A stretch of 64,000 nucleotides of DNA from positions 1 through 64,000 of the forward strand of contig NZ_PJCF01000086.1 in assembly GCF_002835935.1 (NCBI RefSeq). Reading direction: 5' to 3'. Below, piece by piece: positions 23,954 to 36,046 of this stretch; positions within the stretch are counted from its first letter, which is position 1; each line of letters starts with the position of its first letter. The notes beneath the pieces are model-generated. The model ran no database searches. It worked only from the letters and a program-made list of their open reading frames with translations, and was not told the DNA's origin. The DNA comes from Paraglaciecola sp. MB-3u-78 (GTDB taxonomy: Bacteria > Pseudomonadota > Gammaproteobacteria > Enterobacterales > Alteromonadaceae). The translations under genes were made by a program, and so were the position numbers.

Positions 23954-26900
23954 GTTAGAAGACATAAAAAAAGACGCACAAATCAGAGGTATTCAGGCTG
24001 AAGAGATTGTGCGAGTGGTGCAAGTGGAGGCGATTGGTGCCGATGCCATTACTGTTTATTACAAAGACAGTCAGGGTCAATTGGGCGAGCAGATGCTGTT
24101 TCGCACTGACGAAGTAAGGCTGGAACTCGCTAAAACCGGTCGCCCTTGGGCGTTTGATGCTCCTGGTGCAGAATTTAAGCTGGGCCTCGAAGCTTACCGT
24201 ATTACACAGGCAGCGCTGTTTGATCCAATGATGGCCGTTCATACCTCGAACGTTGACCCTTATCCTCATCAGATTTCCGCAGTCTATGAGCATATGTTAC
24301 CCAAACAGCCCCTGCGCTACGTCTTGGCAGACGACCCAGGTGCGGGTAAAACGATTATGGCGGGCTTACTCATTCGTGAGTTACTCATGCGAGCTGATGC
24401 TAAACGTATTCTAATCGTCTCGCCCGGCTCACTCACCGAGCAATGGCAAGATGAACTATTAGAAAAATTTGGGGTAACCTTTGATATTTTTAGTCGTGAA
24501 AAACAAGAGCAATGCGCATCAGGCAACTACTTTGATGAGACGGACCAGCTTATTTGTCGGCTCGATCAACTCTCCCGAAATGAAGACTTCCAGGAGAAGC
24601 TTAAAAATACCGAATGGGACTTAATCATTGTTGACGAGGCCCACAAACTATCCGCCAATTATTTCGGCAATAAGGTTAATAAAACCAAACGCTTCCTGTT
24701 AGGGGAATTGCTCGGCTCTATTACTCGCCACTACTTACTGATGACAGCAACACCGCATAACGGTAAAGAAGAAGACTTCCAAATTTGGCTATCGTTGCTC
24801 GATGGTGATCGCTTTTATGGTAAATTCCGTGAAGGTGCCCATAAGGTCGACGTAACAGACATGATGCGTCGCATGGTTAAAGAAGAGCTGCTCAAGTTTG
24901 ACGGTACGCCACTGTTTCCAGAGCGCAGTGCCTACACGGCTAACTATGCCTTATCGCCGCCAGAGGCATCACTTTACGAGCAAGTTACCACCTACGTGCG
25001 CGAAGAAATGAATCGTGCAGATAAACTCGACGGTAAAAAGAAGAATAATGTTGGTTTTGCCCTAACCATGCTGCAACGCAGATTGGCCTCTAGCCCTGAA
25101 GCAATCTATCAATCATTAAAAAGACGACGAAAACGTTTAGAAGCAAGGCTTGAAGAAACCAAATTATTAGCAAGGGGGCAGGCTGTTCAGCGAGAAGGTA
25201 TTGCTGAAACACTGGCTGAATATACCGCTAATAATAAAAACGGTTTGCCTGACAATTATGACGAGTTGGATGAAGATCTCAGTGCAGAGGAATACGAGTT
25301 ATATGCCGAGCAAGTTGTGGATCAAGCATCCGCGGCAGAAACTATTCCCGAACTTGAAGCCGAAATCCTGAGTCTTAAGGATCTTGAATACCAATCGCTC
25401 ACCGTTGTGCAATCTGGTAACGATAAAAAATGGGAAGAACTCTCTTGCCTGTTACAAGATAAGCCTGAAATGTTTACGGTGAGCGGAAGCAGAAGAAAGC
25501 TAATCATCTTTACCGAACACAAAGATACCCTCAATTACCTAGTAACCAGGATCGGCGACATGCTTGGCAATACCAATGCAGTGCGCACCATTTCTGGGGC
25601 TACTAATCGCGATGCCAGACGAAAAATTCAGGAAGAATTCCGTAACGACCCCGAAGTTGTGGTGCTGGTAGCAACCGACGCTGCAGGCGAAGGCGTTAAT
25701 TTACAAAACGCCAATTTAATGGTGAATTATGATTTACCCTGGAATCCAAATCGATTGGAGCAACGTTTTGGTCGTATTCACCGAATCGGCCAAACAGAGG
25801 TGTGCCACCTTTGGAACCTCGTAGCCAGTGAAACTCGTGAAGGGGAAGTTTTCCAAAAACTGTTCGACAAAATAGAAATCGAAAAGAAAGCGTTGGGTGG
25901 AAAAGTATTCGACATATTGGGTGAGGCCTTCGATAACATCTCCCTAAAAGAGCTATTAGTGCAAGCAATACGTTATGGGGAAGACCCTAAAACCAAAGCA
26001 AAAATGAATGAGGTAATTGAAGGCGCGCTCGACTCAGAACACCTGAAAGAAATCATCAAACGCAATGCACTGGTCGATCAGCATATGGGGCTAGATGAAC
26101 TTTATGCGGTAAAAGAAGAAATGGAAAAAGCTGAAGCACGTAAACTGCAACCCTATTTTATTCGTGCATTTTTTACCGAAGCCTTTCAAACCTTAGGTGG
26201 TGAAACCCGTGCGCGTGAAGCGGGTCGTTTTGAGGTGCGCTATGTACCCGCAGCCCTTCGTGAGCGGGATCGTATTATCGGCGAAAGTCGAACGCCTGTG
26301 CTCAAAAAATATGAACGCATCTGTTTTGAAAAACAACATGTTCGCCAGCCCGGCAAACCCATGGCAGATATGATCCATCCTAGTCATCCGCTGATGCATT
26401 CAGCAACCGATTTAGTCCTACAAGCACATAGGCCAAAGCTCAAACAAGGTGCCGTATTAGTCGACCCCAATGACGACAACACCGAACCCAAAGTTTTATT
26501 TATGGTAGACCACACTGTGCGAGAGAGTGGTCATGATGGTGTAGTGGCATCACGGCGTTTACAGTTTGTTGAAATTGATGAACAGGGTAAGGCCACCAAT
26601 GCAGGTTGGGCACCACACTTAGATTTGCAAGCCATTGACGATTACGATCACAAACTGGTGGCAGACATACTACAAGCAGACTGGCTCAATAATAATCTAG
26701 ACGCAATGGCACTTAACCATGCTTCTCAACAATTAGTGCCAGAGCATTATGCCGAAGTTAAAGACCGGCGAGAAAGGCAGGTGACTAAAATTCATGCAGC
26801 AGTGAGGGAACGCCTAGTAAAAGAAATCAATTACCAGCAGGATCGTGCAATTAAATTGCAACTTGATGTTGAAGCCGGAAAACAACCACGTGTCGCACCA

Positions 26901-27485
26901 GAACAATTTAAACGCAAGGCGGAAGAGCTGGCCGCCAGGTTGGAGCAAAGAGAAAGCGAATTGATAGCCAGAAAAAATGTGGTCTCCAGCACACCAGTGG
27001 TCATAGGCGGAGCATTGGTCATACCCCAGGGTTTATTGTCATTGCGCAAAGGTGATACGCCGTTTGCCATTGATGCCGCTGCCCGTGCACGGGTGGAACG
27101 AGTGGCCATGAATGCCGTCATGCAAGCAGAGCAAGCATTTGGTCATTGTGTTACCGATGTCGGCGCTGAAAAGTGTGGTTGGGACGTGACTTCGCGCCCA
27201 CCCGTTAATGCCGACGGCTCCATCAAGCCAGACCGCCATATTGAAGTAAAAGGCCGCTCCAAAGGCCAAAGCACCATTACCGTGAGTCGAAACGAAATAA
27301 TTTATGGCTTAAACCAAGCTGAAAAGTTTATTCTAGCCATTGTTGTAGTCGATGCAGACTCGCATGAAGGTCCGTATTACGTAAAAAATCCTTTTAATGT
27401 CGAACCTGATTTTGGCGTAGCCAGCATTAATTATGATCTCAGTGATCTGTTATCGAAGGCTGTAAAGCCGGAGCATAGTTTATGA
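23946..27485 (+). CDS. SNF2-type helicase with C-terminal DUF3883 nuclease-like domain
   Basis: This 1,179-aa superfamily 2 translocase has Walker A DPGAGKT near residues 130-137, DEAH at 230-233, [10 protein letters not shown] (motif III), [13 protein letters not shown] (motif V) and [12 protein letters not shown] (motif VI). A helical spacer follows. The end (residues about 1075-1160) is DUF3883: [15 protein letters not shown] and ITVSRNEI give a D...ExK pattern like PD-(D/E)xK nucleases. It resembles the helicases of DISARM-like and other methylation-linked defence systems. It overlaps the WYL gene by 8 bases and the PtuA-like gene by 4 bases. The likely role is DNA translocation and degradation of unmodified DNA. 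The nuclease activity is inferred from the motif. Confidence 0.9.
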   Translation: MVKLEDIKKDAQIRGIQAEEIVRVVQVEAIGADAITVYYKDSQGQLGEQMLFRTDEVRLELAKTGRPWAFDAPGAEFKLGLEAYRITQAALFDPMMAVHTSNVDPYPHQISAVYEHMLPKQPLRYVLADDPGAGKTIMAGLLIRELLMRADAKRILIVSPGSLTEQWQDELLEKFGVTFDIFSREKQEQCASGNYFDETDQLICRLDQLSRNEDFQEKLKNTEWDLIIVDEAHKLSANYFGNKVNKTKRFLLGELLGSITRHYLLMTATPHNGKEEDFQIWLSLLDGDRFYGKFREGAHKVDVTDMMRRMVKEELLKFDGTPLFPERSAYTANYALSPPEASLYEQVTTYVREEMNRADKLDGKKKNNVGFALTMLQRRLASSPEAIYQSLKRRRKRLEARLEETKLLARGQAVQREGIAETLAEYTANNKNGLPDNYDELDEDLSAEEYELYAEQVVDQASAAETIPELEAEILSLKDLEYQSLTVVQSGNDKKWEELSCLLQDKPEMFTVSGSRRKLIIFTEHKDTLNYLVTRIGDMLGNTNAVRTISGATNRDARRKIQEEFRNDPEVVVLVATDAAGEGVNLQNANLMVNYDLPWNPNRLEQRFGRIHRIGQTEVCHLWNLVASETREGEVFQKLFDKIEIEKKALGGKVFDILGEAFDNISLKELLVQAIRYGEDPKTKAKMNEVIEGALDSEHLKEIIKRNALVDQHMGLDELYAVKEEMEKAEARKLQPYFIRAFFTEAFQTLGGETRAREAGRFEVRYVPAALRERDRIIGESRTPVLKKYERICFEKQHVRQPGKPMADMIHPSHPLMHSATDLVLQAHRPKLKQGAVLVDPNDDNTEPKVLFMVDHTVRESGHDGVVASRRLQFVEIDEQGKATNAGWAPHLDLQAIDDYDHKLVADILQADWLNNNLDAMALNHASQQLVPEHYAEVKDRRERQVTKIHAAVRERLVKEINYQQDRAIKLQLDVEAGKQPRVAPEQFKRKAEELAARLEQRESELIARKNVVSSTPVVIGGALVIPQGLLSLRKGDTPFAIDAAARARVERVAMNAVMQAEQAFGHCVTDVGAEKCGWDVTSRPPVNADGSIKPDRHIEVKGRSKGQSTITVSRNEIIYGLNQAEKFILAIVVVDADSHEGPYYVKNPFNVEPDFGVASINYDLSDLLSKAVKPEHSL

Positions 27486-28921
27486 AATTAGAAAAAATAA
27501 CGCTGGAAAATTTTCGCTGCTATCAGCATTTGGATATTGATCTCCACTCAAACATCACAGTATTGACTGCAAACAATGGTCAAGGTAAAACGTCAATTCT
27601 AGATGCAATTCGTATTGCGCTGTGGCCATTTATCAGTCAATTCGATTTAGCAAAAACAGCCTACGCTGACCCAGCCAACACCATTATCATTGATGATGTG
27701 AAAATCTCAAAATCCGCTGAGCAGAGATCACCAATATTCGGTGCATTGGATGAAATGGCGAGACAATTTCCTTCATCCATTACAGCAGTTGGTTGCTACA
27801 AAACAGGAATAAGTAGTTGGCAACGTTATCGTGATAGCGAGGCTAAAAAATCACAAACCAAAGATGATGTAGGTGCAAAGGCATTAAAAGATTCGGCTAG
27901 TGAACTTCAAAGTACAATAAGAAATTTAAGTTTGCCACCTAGAACTTTGCCGGTATTTGGATATTACGGAACAGGTCGCCTATGGCGGGAAAAGCGACTT
28001 ATGGATGGTAAGAAAGGTGCAAAAGAAAGAAATAACGAACAGATAAGAACCTTTGCTTATCGTGATTGCTTAGACCCAGCATCCAGTTTTAAACAGTTTC
28101 AAGATTGGTTTACTTCAGCGTACCTAAAAGTTATGGAGTATCAAATCAAACAGTTAGAGGATGGCGCAACGTTTATCGAAGTACCTAACGAGTTACGCCG
28201 TCCGGTAAAAGTAGTTCAAGATGCGGTAAACGAAGTGTTAAAACCGGTAGGTTGGCAGAACCTCCAATACAGCGAAAAATACGATAAATCGTTAGTCTTG
28301 AAACATCCAAATCATGGCGTGATGAAAATATCTCAATTAAGTGACGGCATTAAAAATATGTTAGCGATGATTGCTGATATCGCTTATCGCTGCGTATTAC
28401 TCAATGGGCATTTACAAGACCAGGCCGCTAAGCAATCCCCAGGTGTTGTTATGATTGATGAAGTGGATATGCATTTACACCCGCAATGGCAGCAAACAGT
28501 TATAGCCTCCCTGCGTCAGGCATTTCCAAATATTCAATTTATTGTAACGACTCACAGCCCCCAAGTTCTGTCTACAGTGCCGGCAGAAAGTATTCGCGTT
28601 ATCAAACACGAAGTTGATATCAATACAGATGAAATCATTTCGACAGCTAATCCACCAACAAAACAAAGCCGGGGGGTAGCCAGTGCAGATGTTATGGCAG
28701 AATTACAATTGGTCGACCCTATCCCAGATGTAGAAGAAGCTTACTGGCTAACTCAATACAAACAACTCGTTACCCAACACGGACATGAAAATGTTCAAGG
28801 AAACCTATTAAAAGAAAAAATCATTGAACACTTTGGTGAGTCTCATCAAGAATGGCTCGAATGCGAACGATTGATTCGCTTACAAGCCATGAAGGCCAAA
28901 CTGCCAAAGCGCAACAATTAA
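27482..28921 (+). CDS. ptuA: Septu-type PtuA ATPase (AAA/ABC-like)
   Basis: The 479-aa protein is a RecF/SMC-like ATPase: [11 protein letters not shown] at the N-terminus, Walker [10 protein letters not shown] (residues about 30-38), signature-like [10 protein letters not shown], Walker [17 protein letters not shown] and switch [10 protein letters not shown]. It is followed 9 bases later by a TIGR02646-type HNH protein. The pair is the composition of Septu (PtuA-PtuB), in which PtuA controls the PtuB nuclease and nucleotide loss triggers DNA cleavage. It is unusual that the start overlaps the helicase stop (ATGA), embedding the pair in a larger operon where free-standing Septu has only two genes. 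Confidence 0.85.
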   Translation: MKLEKITLENFRCYQHLDIDLHSNITVLTANNGQGKTSILDAIRIALWPFISQFDLAKTAYADPANTIIIDDVKISKSAEQRSPIFGALDEMARQFPSSITAVGCYKTGISSWQRYRDSEAKKSQTKDDVGAKALKDSASELQSTIRNLSLPPRTLPVFGYYGTGRLWREKRLMDGKKGAKERNNEQIRTFAYRDCLDPASSFKQFQDWFTSAYLKVMEYQIKQLEDGATFIEVPNELRRPVKVVQDAVNEVLKPVGWQNLQYSEKYDKSLVLKHPNHGVMKISQLSDGIKNMLAMIADIAYRCVLLNGHLQDQAAKQSPGVVMIDEVDMHLHPQWQQTVIASLRQAFPNIQFIVTTHSPQVLSTVPAESIRVIKHEVDINTDEIISTANPPTKQSRGVASADVMAELQLVDPIPDVEEAYWLTQYKQLVTQHGHENVQGNLLKEKIIEHFGESHQEWLECERLIRLQAMKAKLPKRNN

Positions 28922-28930
28922 GGGGCGAAG

Positions 28931-29575
28931 ATGCATAAACTAAATCGCCCTATACCGCCAACATGTTTGTGCCAGTATCAACATGGAAGAGATAATTGGG
29001 GCAATGTTACGCCAGAACACAAAAGTGAAATCTGGCTAAAGCTCGACGAAATGCAGCAGTATCGCTGCGCTTACTGTGAAGCTGAAATAAAAACAGACCG
29101 AGCTAACAGTAACTCACACATAGAGCATTTACGCCAGCGCAGAGCCAATAGTTATCCTCAAGGAACTTTTCTGTGGAGCAATATATTTGGCTCTTGCAAC
29201 CGTCAAGACAGTTGTGGCAAGCATAAAGACTACCTACCGCGATATATCCATGAAGACCTTATCAAGATAGACGACGAAGACCCTGAAGCGTTTCTTGAGT
29301 TTTTATCGGACGGCAATGTCGTACCAGTCAAAGGATTAAACCCTAATCAGAAACATCGTGCTGAGGAAACAATTCGCATATTTAATCTAAATGGTGCCTT
29401 ACGCAAAATTCGAGAATCAGCTGTAAAAGGCTATATGCAAACAGCAGAAGAACTTGCAAGCTATGCCGCAGAATTCGACGAAGCCGAATGGTTGCCACTG
29501 CTGCAAAACGAATTAGACAATATAAAAAAATTGCCTTTTACTACAGCCATTAAACATGTGTTGCTACCGGCATGA
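28931..29575 (+). CDS. ptuB: Septu-type PtuB HNH nuclease (TIGR02646 family)
   Basis: The 214-aa HNH endonuclease shows CAYCEAEI (first CxxC zinc pair), SHIEHLRQR with the catalytic His, FLWSNIFGSCNRQDSCGKHKD (second Cys pair and the Asn/His part of the fold) and a helical tail that probably contacts PtuA. This is the usual PtuB layout. The gene sits 9 bases after ptuA and 9 bases before the methyltransferase gene. The strong link to ptuA supports a joint function. Whether it also works with the DUF1156/DUF499 proteins is open. Confidence 0.85.
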   Translation: MHKLNRPIPPTCLCQYQHGRDNWGNVTPEHKSEIWLKLDEMQQYRCAYCEAEIKTDRANSNSHIEHLRQRRANSYPQGTFLWSNIFGSCNRQDSCGKHKDYLPRYIHEDLIKIDDEDPEAFLEFLSDGNVVPVKGLNPNQKHRAEETIRIFNLNGALRKIRESAVKGYMQTAEELASYAAEFDEAEWLPLLQNELDNIKKLPFTTAIKHVLLPA

Positions 29576-29584
29576 GAGAATTAA

Positions 29585-32518
29585 ATGACCAAAATTTATA
29601 GCCCAAAAAAACTGATCGAAGTGGCATTGCCGTTAGATGAAATTAATATTGCTTGCGCCCACGAAAAACAACCAGGTATAGGTGCTCACCCAAGAGGGTT
29701 GCATCTTTGGTGGGCTCGCAGGCCATTGCCTGCAGCTCGTGCAGTGATTTTCTCACAAATGGTTAACGACCCTGGCTACCAACAAGGTGATGGTTTTAAG
29801 TACGGCGTCAATAAAAATGAAGCCGAAATAAAGCGGGAAAAACTGTTTCAAATTATTCGCGATTTAGTCAAGTGGGAAAACACAAATAACGAAGAGGTGA
29901 TTAATCGTGCTCGCGAAGCCATTAAAGAGAGTTGGTGTGAAACCTGTTATTTAAACCGCAATCATCCTCAAGCGTCCGAATTGTTTAACCCTGACAAACT
30001 ACCAGCCTTTCACGATCCTTTTGCTGGTGGTGGTGCTATCCCATTAGAGGCACAACGCTTAGGACTAGAAAGTTATGCCAGTGATTTAAACCCTGTGGCA
30101 GTCATGATCAACAAAGCCATGATCGAAATTCCACCGAAGTTTGCAGGTCAGGCACCTGTTGGCCCAATACCAGACTCAGATAAGACTAACAAAAAGAAAG
30201 CAACCAAAGATGCTTTTGAAGATTGGAGTGGTGTAAAGGGCTTGGCCGAGGATGTTCGGCGTTATGGCCATTGGATGCGCGAAGAAGCCATGAAGCGTAT
30301 TGGACATTTGTACCCCAAGGTTCTGATCACCGATGAGATAATCGCTGAGCGGCCTGATTTAAAGGCCTATGCGGGAGAAGAGTTAACTGTAATCACTTGG
30401 ATATGGGCACGCACGGTCAAAAGTCCTAACCTAGCTTTTAATCATGTAGATGTTCCTTTAGCTTCGAGTTTTGTGCTTTCTAGTAAGAAAGGCAAAGAAG
30501 CTTATGTTCAGCCTGTTATTGCTGGTGATACCTATCATTTTGAAGTGAAAGTAGGGAACCTTCCAACTGAGGCAAAGTTAGGAACCAAAGTAGGAAATGG
30601 TGGAAACTTTAAGTGCCTAGTATCTGGAACTCCTATACCTGTTAAAGCGATTCGCGAACAGGGGCAGCAAGGTACATTTAGTAAGCGTTTAATGGCTGTA
30701 GTTGCAGCGGGGAAATCAGGGCGAGTTTATCTGGCACCAACATTAGCAATACAAAAGGTTGCGGATTCAGCCCATTCAAAATGGGGGCCAACTACACAGA
30801 TAAATCACAACCCTCGGGATATTAGAACTCAATTATACGGCTTGAATCAATATGGTGATCTTTTCACTCCGCGACAATTATTAGGGCTAACCACTTTTTC
30901 AGACTTAATTGATGAAGCTCGGATTAAGGCCATTAGTGATGCAAAAGCGGCTGGTATGAGAATAGATGAGTTAGGGATTGATCAAGGAGGAATGGGAACC
31001 ACCGCTTATGGCGAAGCACTATCCGTATATTTAGCTTTTGCATTAGATAGACTTGCTGACTACAACAGCAGTATTGCTACATGGAAGGCTTCTGGTGAGC
31101 AAGTAATGCAAACATATAAGAGACAGGCACTGCCTATGACATGGGATTTCCCTGAATCAAATATTATGGGAGATAAGTCGATATGCTGGCTCAAAGCGAT
31201 AAAGTATACATCTGACAATTTAAATGCTTGCACTAAGTTAAATTCGCTTGTACCAGGTATTGTATTACAAGCGGATGCTGCAACACAAAATGTTTCAACA
31301 AACAAGGTTATTTCGACCGACCCTCCTTACTACGATAATATTGGCTATGCGGACTTATCTGATTATTTCTATGTTTGGATGCGCCGTTCTTTAAAAACTG
31401 TATTTCCAAATTTGTTTGCGACATTGGCGGTACCTAAACTAGAAGAATTGGTTGCGACTCCTTATCGACATGGTAGTAAGGAAAAAGCCGAAACATTCTT
31501 TTTAGATGGTATGACAAAAGCCATTCATAGAATGGCTGAGCAAGGTCATCCAGCATTTCCGGTCTCAATTTACTATGCGTTCAAGCAATCCGAAACCAAA
31601 GAAGGTAGTACATCTAATACAGGTTGGGAAACATTTTTAGAGGCGATTATTTTGGCTGGATTTTCTATTGATGGTACCTGGCCAATGCGTACTGAATTAG
31701 CTAATCGTATGATTGCTGCTGGTACAAATGCTTTGGCTTCGTCGGTAGTGCTAGTTTGTAAAAGAAGGGCGGTTAAAGCTCCATCGATCTCTCGCCGAGA
31801 TTTTCAACGTGAACTGCGGGAGCAAATGCCCGACGCTTTGGAAGCCATGATTGGAAGCGAAACAGGCTCCACGCCCATCGCCCCGGTGGATTTAGCCCAG
31901 GCAGCCATTGGACCAGGTATGGCTATTTATTCTAAATACGCGGCGGTACTGAACCAGGATGGCAGTAATATGAGTGTACACGAAGCACTGATTTTAATTA
32001 ACCGCGCCATTACCGAATACTTAAACCCCGACAGCGGCAACTTTGATGCCGACACCCTCTTTTGTGACGACTGGTTTAGCCAATACGGCTGGAGTGAAGG
32101 CCAGTTTGGCGAGGCGGATACTCTGGCACGCGCCAAAGGCACTTCGGTAGAAGGTGTGCGTGATGCCGGTGTCATTGAAGCCGGTAGTGGTAAAGTACGT
32201 TTATTAAAGTGGAGCGAATATCCCAGTGATTGGGATCCTAAAACCGACTCCCGCACCCCTATTTGGGAAGCTTGCCACCAGTTAATTCGTGCTTTAAATC
32301 AACAAGGTGAAAGTGCAGCAGGTGCCTTATTGGCTCGTATGCCAGAGCGTGGTGAACCTATTCGCCAGTTAGCTTATCACTTATACACACTATGTGAGCG
32401 TAAAAAATGGACAGAGGAAGCCCGCGCCTATAACGAATTGATTGGGTCCTGGCATGGGATTGTAGCTGCCTCACACGAGGTTGGACATAAAGACGAACAA
32501 GCTGGATTTGGCTTTTAA
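29585..32518 (+). CDS. DUF1156 DNA (adenine) methyltransferase
   Basis: This 977-aa methylase starts with the DUF1156 signature ([36 protein letters not shown]). The AdoMet motif [19 protein letters not shown], lies near residue 140 and the catalytic [20 protein letters not shown] near residue 580, the order of amino-methyltransferases. The large intervening part probably reads the target. It lies between ptuB and the DUF499 gene with 9- and 12-base gaps. By analogy with related systems it would mark host DNA so that the helicase and nucleases spare it. The specificity cannot be predicted from sequence by eye. Confidence 0.9.
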   Translation: MTKIYSPKKLIEVALPLDEINIACAHEKQPGIGAHPRGLHLWWARRPLPAARAVIFSQMVNDPGYQQGDGFKYGVNKNEAEIKREKLFQIIRDLVKWENTNNEEVINRAREAIKESWCETCYLNRNHPQASELFNPDKLPAFHDPFAGGGAIPLEAQRLGLESYASDLNPVAVMINKAMIEIPPKFAGQAPVGPIPDSDKTNKKKATKDAFEDWSGVKGLAEDVRRYGHWMREEAMKRIGHLYPKVLITDEIIAERPDLKAYAGEELTVITWIWARTVKSPNLAFNHVDVPLASSFVLSSKKGKEAYVQPVIAGDTYHFEVKVGNLPTEAKLGTKVGNGGNFKCLVSGTPIPVKAIREQGQQGTFSKRLMAVVAAGKSGRVYLAPTLAIQKVADSAHSKWGPTTQINHNPRDIRTQLYGLNQYGDLFTPRQLLGLTTFSDLIDEARIKAISDAKAAGMRIDELGIDQGGMGTTAYGEALSVYLAFALDRLADYNSSIATWKASGEQVMQTYKRQALPMTWDFPESNIMGDKSICWLKAIKYTSDNLNACTKLNSLVPGIVLQADAATQNVSTNKVISTDPPYYDNIGYADLSDYFYVWMRRSLKTVFPNLFATLAVPKLEELVATPYRHGSKEKAETFFLDGMTKAIHRMAEQGHPAFPVSIYYAFKQSETKEGSTSNTGWETFLEAIILAGFSIDGTWPMRTELANRMIAAGTNALASSVVLVCKRRAVKAPSISRRDFQRELREQMPDALEAMIGSETGSTPIAPVDLAQAAIGPGMAIYSKYAAVLNQDGSNMSVHEALILINRAITEYLNPDSGNFDADTLFCDDWFSQYGWSEGQFGEADTLARAKGTSVEGVRDAGVIEAGSGKVRLLKWSEYPSDWDPKTDSRTPIWEACHQLIRALNQQGESAAGALLARMPERGEPIRQLAYHLYTLCERKKWTEEARAYNELIGSWHGIVAASHEVGHKDEQAGFGF

Positions 32519-32530
32519 GGGAGATTAGTA

Positions 32531-35365
32531 ATGAGTTTAAAACCATGGCGCGAAATTGCACGCCCACACAAAGACGTATTAGACGGTACATTTAAACAAT
32601 CTGAATTTGCCGCGGATATTACCCAGGTAGCCAATGGTACGGCACCGGCTGAATATCAGGACGCCAAAAAATTCTTTTCTCGGACGTTTATTACTGAAGG
32701 AATGCGATTACTGTTGATTTCAGTGTCTCAACGCTTGGCTGGTTTAGGCGGCGACCCGGTTATTCAACTACAAACTGCCTTTGGCGGTGGTAAAACCCAT
32801 ACTATGCTGGCGGTATTACATTTAGCCAGAAGAAGTGTGAGTACCAATGAATTGGAAGGTGTATCTCCTTTGTTGGATCAGGCAGGTATTCATGACTTGC
32901 CTGCAGCCAAAGTGGCGGTATTAGATGGGATCAACATGTCAGTCAGCCAGGGGAAGAGTCACGGGACTCTTGTAGCCAACACTTTATGGGGTGAAATGGC
33001 CTGGCAACTACTGGGTGATGAAGGTTACAACTTGGTGGCGGCCAGTGACCGTGATGCTACAGCGCCAGGCAAAGACGTATTGGTGGCCTTGCTAACTCAA
33101 GCAGCACCTTGCGTGGTGTTGGTTGACGAATTACAAAAATTCTTTAGCGATCTAACGCCCGGTAAGCAGCTCAATGCAGGCAGTTACGAAAGCAATTTGA
33201 AGTTTATCCAGGCCCTCACTGAAGCGTTTAAAGCGGTGCCCAATGCCATTTTGTTGGCATCTCTCCCCGAATCAGAAACAGAAGCTGGTGATGCTTTTGG
33301 GCAGAAAACATTGGTAGCACTTGAAAAACATTTTGGCAGGGTGGAAGCTGTTTGGAAGCCGGTAGCAACAGAGGAGGCCTTTGAAATTGTGCGCAGACGC
33401 CTGTTTGACCATGCGGGGGAACGGGCTCAGGTTGAAGGTATTAGCCGCCAGTTTTGTGACTATTATCGCCTGCATGCGCAGCACTTTCCCGTGGAAACTC
33501 AGTCGAACCAATATTTCGAGCGTATGTGTCATTCGTACCCCATCCATCCAGAGATTTTTGACCGTTTATATGAGGACTGGTCAACCCTGGATAAATTTCA
33601 AAGAACTCGCGGTGTGCTGCAATATATGGCAGTTATTATCAATCGCTTATGGAATGACAATAATCAGGACGCACTCATTTTGCCAGGGTCTGTGCCATTA
33701 GATGACAGTTTAGTTAGAAATAAAAGTATTCATTATTTACCTCAGGGGTGGGAGCCTGTTATTGAGCGTGAAGTCGACGGTACACGTTCTGAACCACATA
33801 GAATTGACGGTGATGATACGCGTTTTGGTAGCGTACAAGCAGCGCATAGAACGATGCGCACGATATTCTTAGGGAGCGCCCCTGCAGGAAAAGATCAGGT
33901 GGTTAAAGGTATCCAGCTTGAACGAGTATTGCTTGGTAGCACACAACCAGGCCAAACTGTAGGGGTGTTTGTAGATGTACTGAAAAGGTTGCGCGACCGC
34001 TTGCATTACCTCTATTCAGATCAGGACAGGTTTTGGTTGGATACTAAGCCTAATTTGCGTAAGGAGATGGAGAGCCGAAAACAAAATATTGATAAGTTGA
34101 TGTTAAAAGAAGAACTCAAAAAACGTGTGAGTAGCGTTTTCGCCCGTCAACATATATTTGCCGGGATCCATGTCTTTACCGATTCCAACGATGTACCCGA
34201 CGATTATGGGACAGGACCGAGATTAGTAGTGCTGGCACCTAACGAAGGGTATAGCCGCACGGACGCTACTGCTGCGGTTAATGCTGCCGAAAAGATTTTA
34301 CAATTCCGCGGAGAACAGCCACGCCAAAAACGTAATCGTTTAGTTTTCCTGGCCGCCGACTATGATGTTGTCAGCCGATTAAATGATAGCGGAAGAACGT
34401 ATTTGGCATGGAGGGAAATTGTATTAGACCTCCAGGAAGACAGGCTCAATCTTGATGCTTTTCAAGCAAAAATTGCAAAGAAAAGCGCGGAGGCAGCTGA
34501 AAGAGCATTGACACAAATGGTGCGAGAAACCTATAAGTGGATAATTTGTCCCCAACAATTTAAGCCTACCGACCAAAAAATTGACTGGGAGCCGGTCGCT
34601 GTATCAACCAACGCATTAAACCTAGTACAGGAAATTGAAAACAAACTGCGAGAGGAAGAGTGGCTAACCACAGAGTGGTCACCGATACATTTACGAAACT
34701 TGATGGCGCAGTGGTACATCAAAGACGGCCAAAAAGACGTAAGTGCATTAAAGATTTACCAAGACACTTGCCACTATCTTTATTTACCGAGACTGGTCAA
34801 TGACCAGGTTTACAAAAATGCACTGACTAAGGGCCTTGAAAACGAAGACTTCTTTGCGTATGCGGCAGGTAAGGACGGTGACCACTATCTGGGCTTCCGT
34901 TTTGGTAACAATGGTTTGCCAACCTTGGATGAATCCTGTTTGCTAATCGACCGAGACGCAGCCTTAGAATACCGAGAACGCACAAAACCAGCCCCACAAC
35001 CGGAGCCCACTCAAACTGTTGGCAGTGGGGATGCTTTTACACCTACGCCGATGAGTGGCCTAAATGGTGGACTACCTCAACCAACATCATTAGGCGAGCC
35101 ACCACAAACCGATTCAATCAAAACAGCTGTTAAGCGACAGTTCTATGGCAACATTGACCTAGACCCGGTTAAGGCCAAAATGGACTTTGCCACCATCGTT
35201 GATGAAGTGGTGCAGCAATTTACTGCCAAGCTTGGTGTTGATGTATCTATAACTGTTGAGATTCAAGCTAAGTCAAAAGATGGCTTTGATGAAGCGATGC
35301 AGCGCACTATAAAAGAAAATTGTAATGTGCTGCGTTTTAGTAGTGCTGAGTTTGAGGAAGATTAA
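32531..35365 (+). CDS. DUF499 P-loop ATPase
   Basis: The 944-aa protein has the DUF499 hallmarks: [18 protein letters not shown] at the N-terminus, Walker [13 protein letters not shown] (residues 82-93), Walker [13 protein letters not shown] near residue 200, and [21 protein letters not shown]499 ATPases are repeatedly found beside DUF1156 methyltransferases and SNF2 helicases in defence islands. Their exact role is unknown, and large multimeric DNA-associated ATPase is a reasonable guess. It is the last gene of the operon. The start is ATG at 32531, with GGGAGA at about 8 bases. Its C-terminal about 80 residues follow a Pro/Thr-rich linker ([12 protein letters not shown]). Confidence 0.88.
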   Translation: MSLKPWREIARPHKDVLDGTFKQSEFAADITQVANGTAPAEYQDAKKFFSRTFITEGMRLLLISVSQRLAGLGGDPVIQLQTAFGGGKTHTMLAVLHLARRSVSTNELEGVSPLLDQAGIHDLPAAKVAVLDGINMSVSQGKSHGTLVANTLWGEMAWQLLGDEGYNLVAASDRDATAPGKDVLVALLTQAAPCVVLVDELQKFFSDLTPGKQLNAGSYESNLKFIQALTEAFKAVPNAILLASLPESETEAGDAFGQKTLVALEKHFGRVEAVWKPVATEEAFEIVRRRLFDHAGERAQVEGISRQFCDYYRLHAQHFPVETQSNQYFERMCHSYPIHPEIFDRLYEDWSTLDKFQRTRGVLQYMAVIINRLWNDNNQDALILPGSVPLDDSLVRNKSIHYLPQGWEPVIEREVDGTRSEPHRIDGDDTRFGSVQAAHRTMRTIFLGSAPAGKDQVVKGIQLERVLLGSTQPGQTVGVFVDVLKRLRDRLHYLYSDQDRFWLDTKPNLRKEMESRKQNIDKLMLKEELKKRVSSVFARQHIFAGIHVFTDSNDVPDDYGTGPRLVVLAPNEGYSRTDATAAVNAAEKILQFRGEQPRQKRNRLVFLAADYDVVSRLNDSGRTYLAWREIVLDLQEDRLNLDAFQAKIAKKSAEAAERALTQMVRETYKWIICPQQFKPTDQKIDWEPVAVSTNALNLVQEIENKLREEEWLTTEWSPIHLRNLMAQWYIKDGQKDVSALKIYQDTCHYLYLPRLVNDQVYKNALTKGLENEDFFAYAAGKDGDHYLGFRFGNNGLPTLDESCLLIDRDAALEYRERTKPAPQPEPTQTVGSGDAFTPTPMSGLNGGLPQPTSLGEPPQTDSIKTAVKRQFYGNIDLDPVKAKMDFATIVDEVVQQFTAKLGVDVSITVEIQAKSKDGFDEAMQRTIKENCNVLRFSSAEFEED

Positions 35366-35431
35366 TGTCAACTGGCGGTGTTGGCTGATTTAACAACCAA
35401 CACCTCCATAGATCCAGCGTTGTGTTAGTGC

Positions 35432-35734
35432 TCAAAGCCAATGCGCAGGTATGACTAACTCAAACGATTTAGCCGCATACTTAAGCCTTGAAATGATTTC
35501 CTGATGTTTGGCTTGATCATAGTTTTGATTCGCCTTGCGCTGCTCGAGTATTTTTTGAAGCAGCGGCAGGTTAAACATCTTAAGTAGGTGGAGGTTTTTC
35601 CAGCTTGGCTGACCAAAAAGGTTATAGATAACCTCGGTACCATCACGCTCACTGGCAAGACGTTTTTCACCAGTGATTAACGCTTCAGCCTTTTCGGCTT
35701 CGTCACGGTCGTCGTAGGTATTGAGTAGTTTCAT
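35432..35734 (-). CDS. Small hypothetical protein, 100 aa
   Basis: I do not recognise this family. The product starts MKLLNTYDDRDEAEKAEALI, is helical and charged, and has no signal peptide or cysteine pattern. It converges on the defence operon, ending 66 bases beyond the DUF499 stop. Codon use looks ordinary and the frame resembles a real protein. It could be a small accessory or an unrelated island gene. Confidence 0.55.
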   Translation of the reverse strand: MKLLNTYDDRDEAEKAEALITGEKRLASERDGTEVIYNLFGQPSWKNLHLLKMFNLPLLQKILEQRKANQNYDQAKHQEIISRLKYAAKSFELVIPAHWL

Positions 35735-36046
35735 TAAAAATAATAAGATTTTACTATAAGTAGCGTGATATTAACTTGGTTGAGATGCTAATGACAAATA
35801 ACGGATTACATTATTGGCTATAAAAGCCAAATCAGGATAAGTTTGGTGTAGGTTAAGCCCGAAAGATACTGGCAATACAATAAAGCGTGGCCAATATTAA
35901 TTGATCATTACACCATTATTCAGGTTGGCACAATATTGGGTAGCTTCCTTCACTCCAATATGAAGGGATAATCTCCACAACTTTTATACACTCAGTACAC
36001 TCAGGAAAACTGTTAACACGTTACCTGAGTGTTCTGAGTAGTAGTA
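35735..36046. other. Gene-free stretch with an ACACTCAGG inverted repeat
   Basis: About 310 bases without a supported gene. ACACTCAGG (35997-36005) faces CCTGAGTGT (36024-36032) just after the DUF3987 stop. This could terminate that minus-strand gene, although no T-run follows. Confidence 0.5.

Noticed and set aside
23946-27485. Full DISARM system
   Set aside because: The helicase and a methylase fit, but DrmA, DrmB (DUF1998) and DrmC (PLD) are absent. DUF1156 and DUF499 are not DISARM core components.
28931-29575. Retron of the PtuAB-effector type
   Set aside because: No reverse transcriptase or msr/msd-like region lies near the PtuAB pair. The only RT in the window belongs to the group II intron at the left edge.
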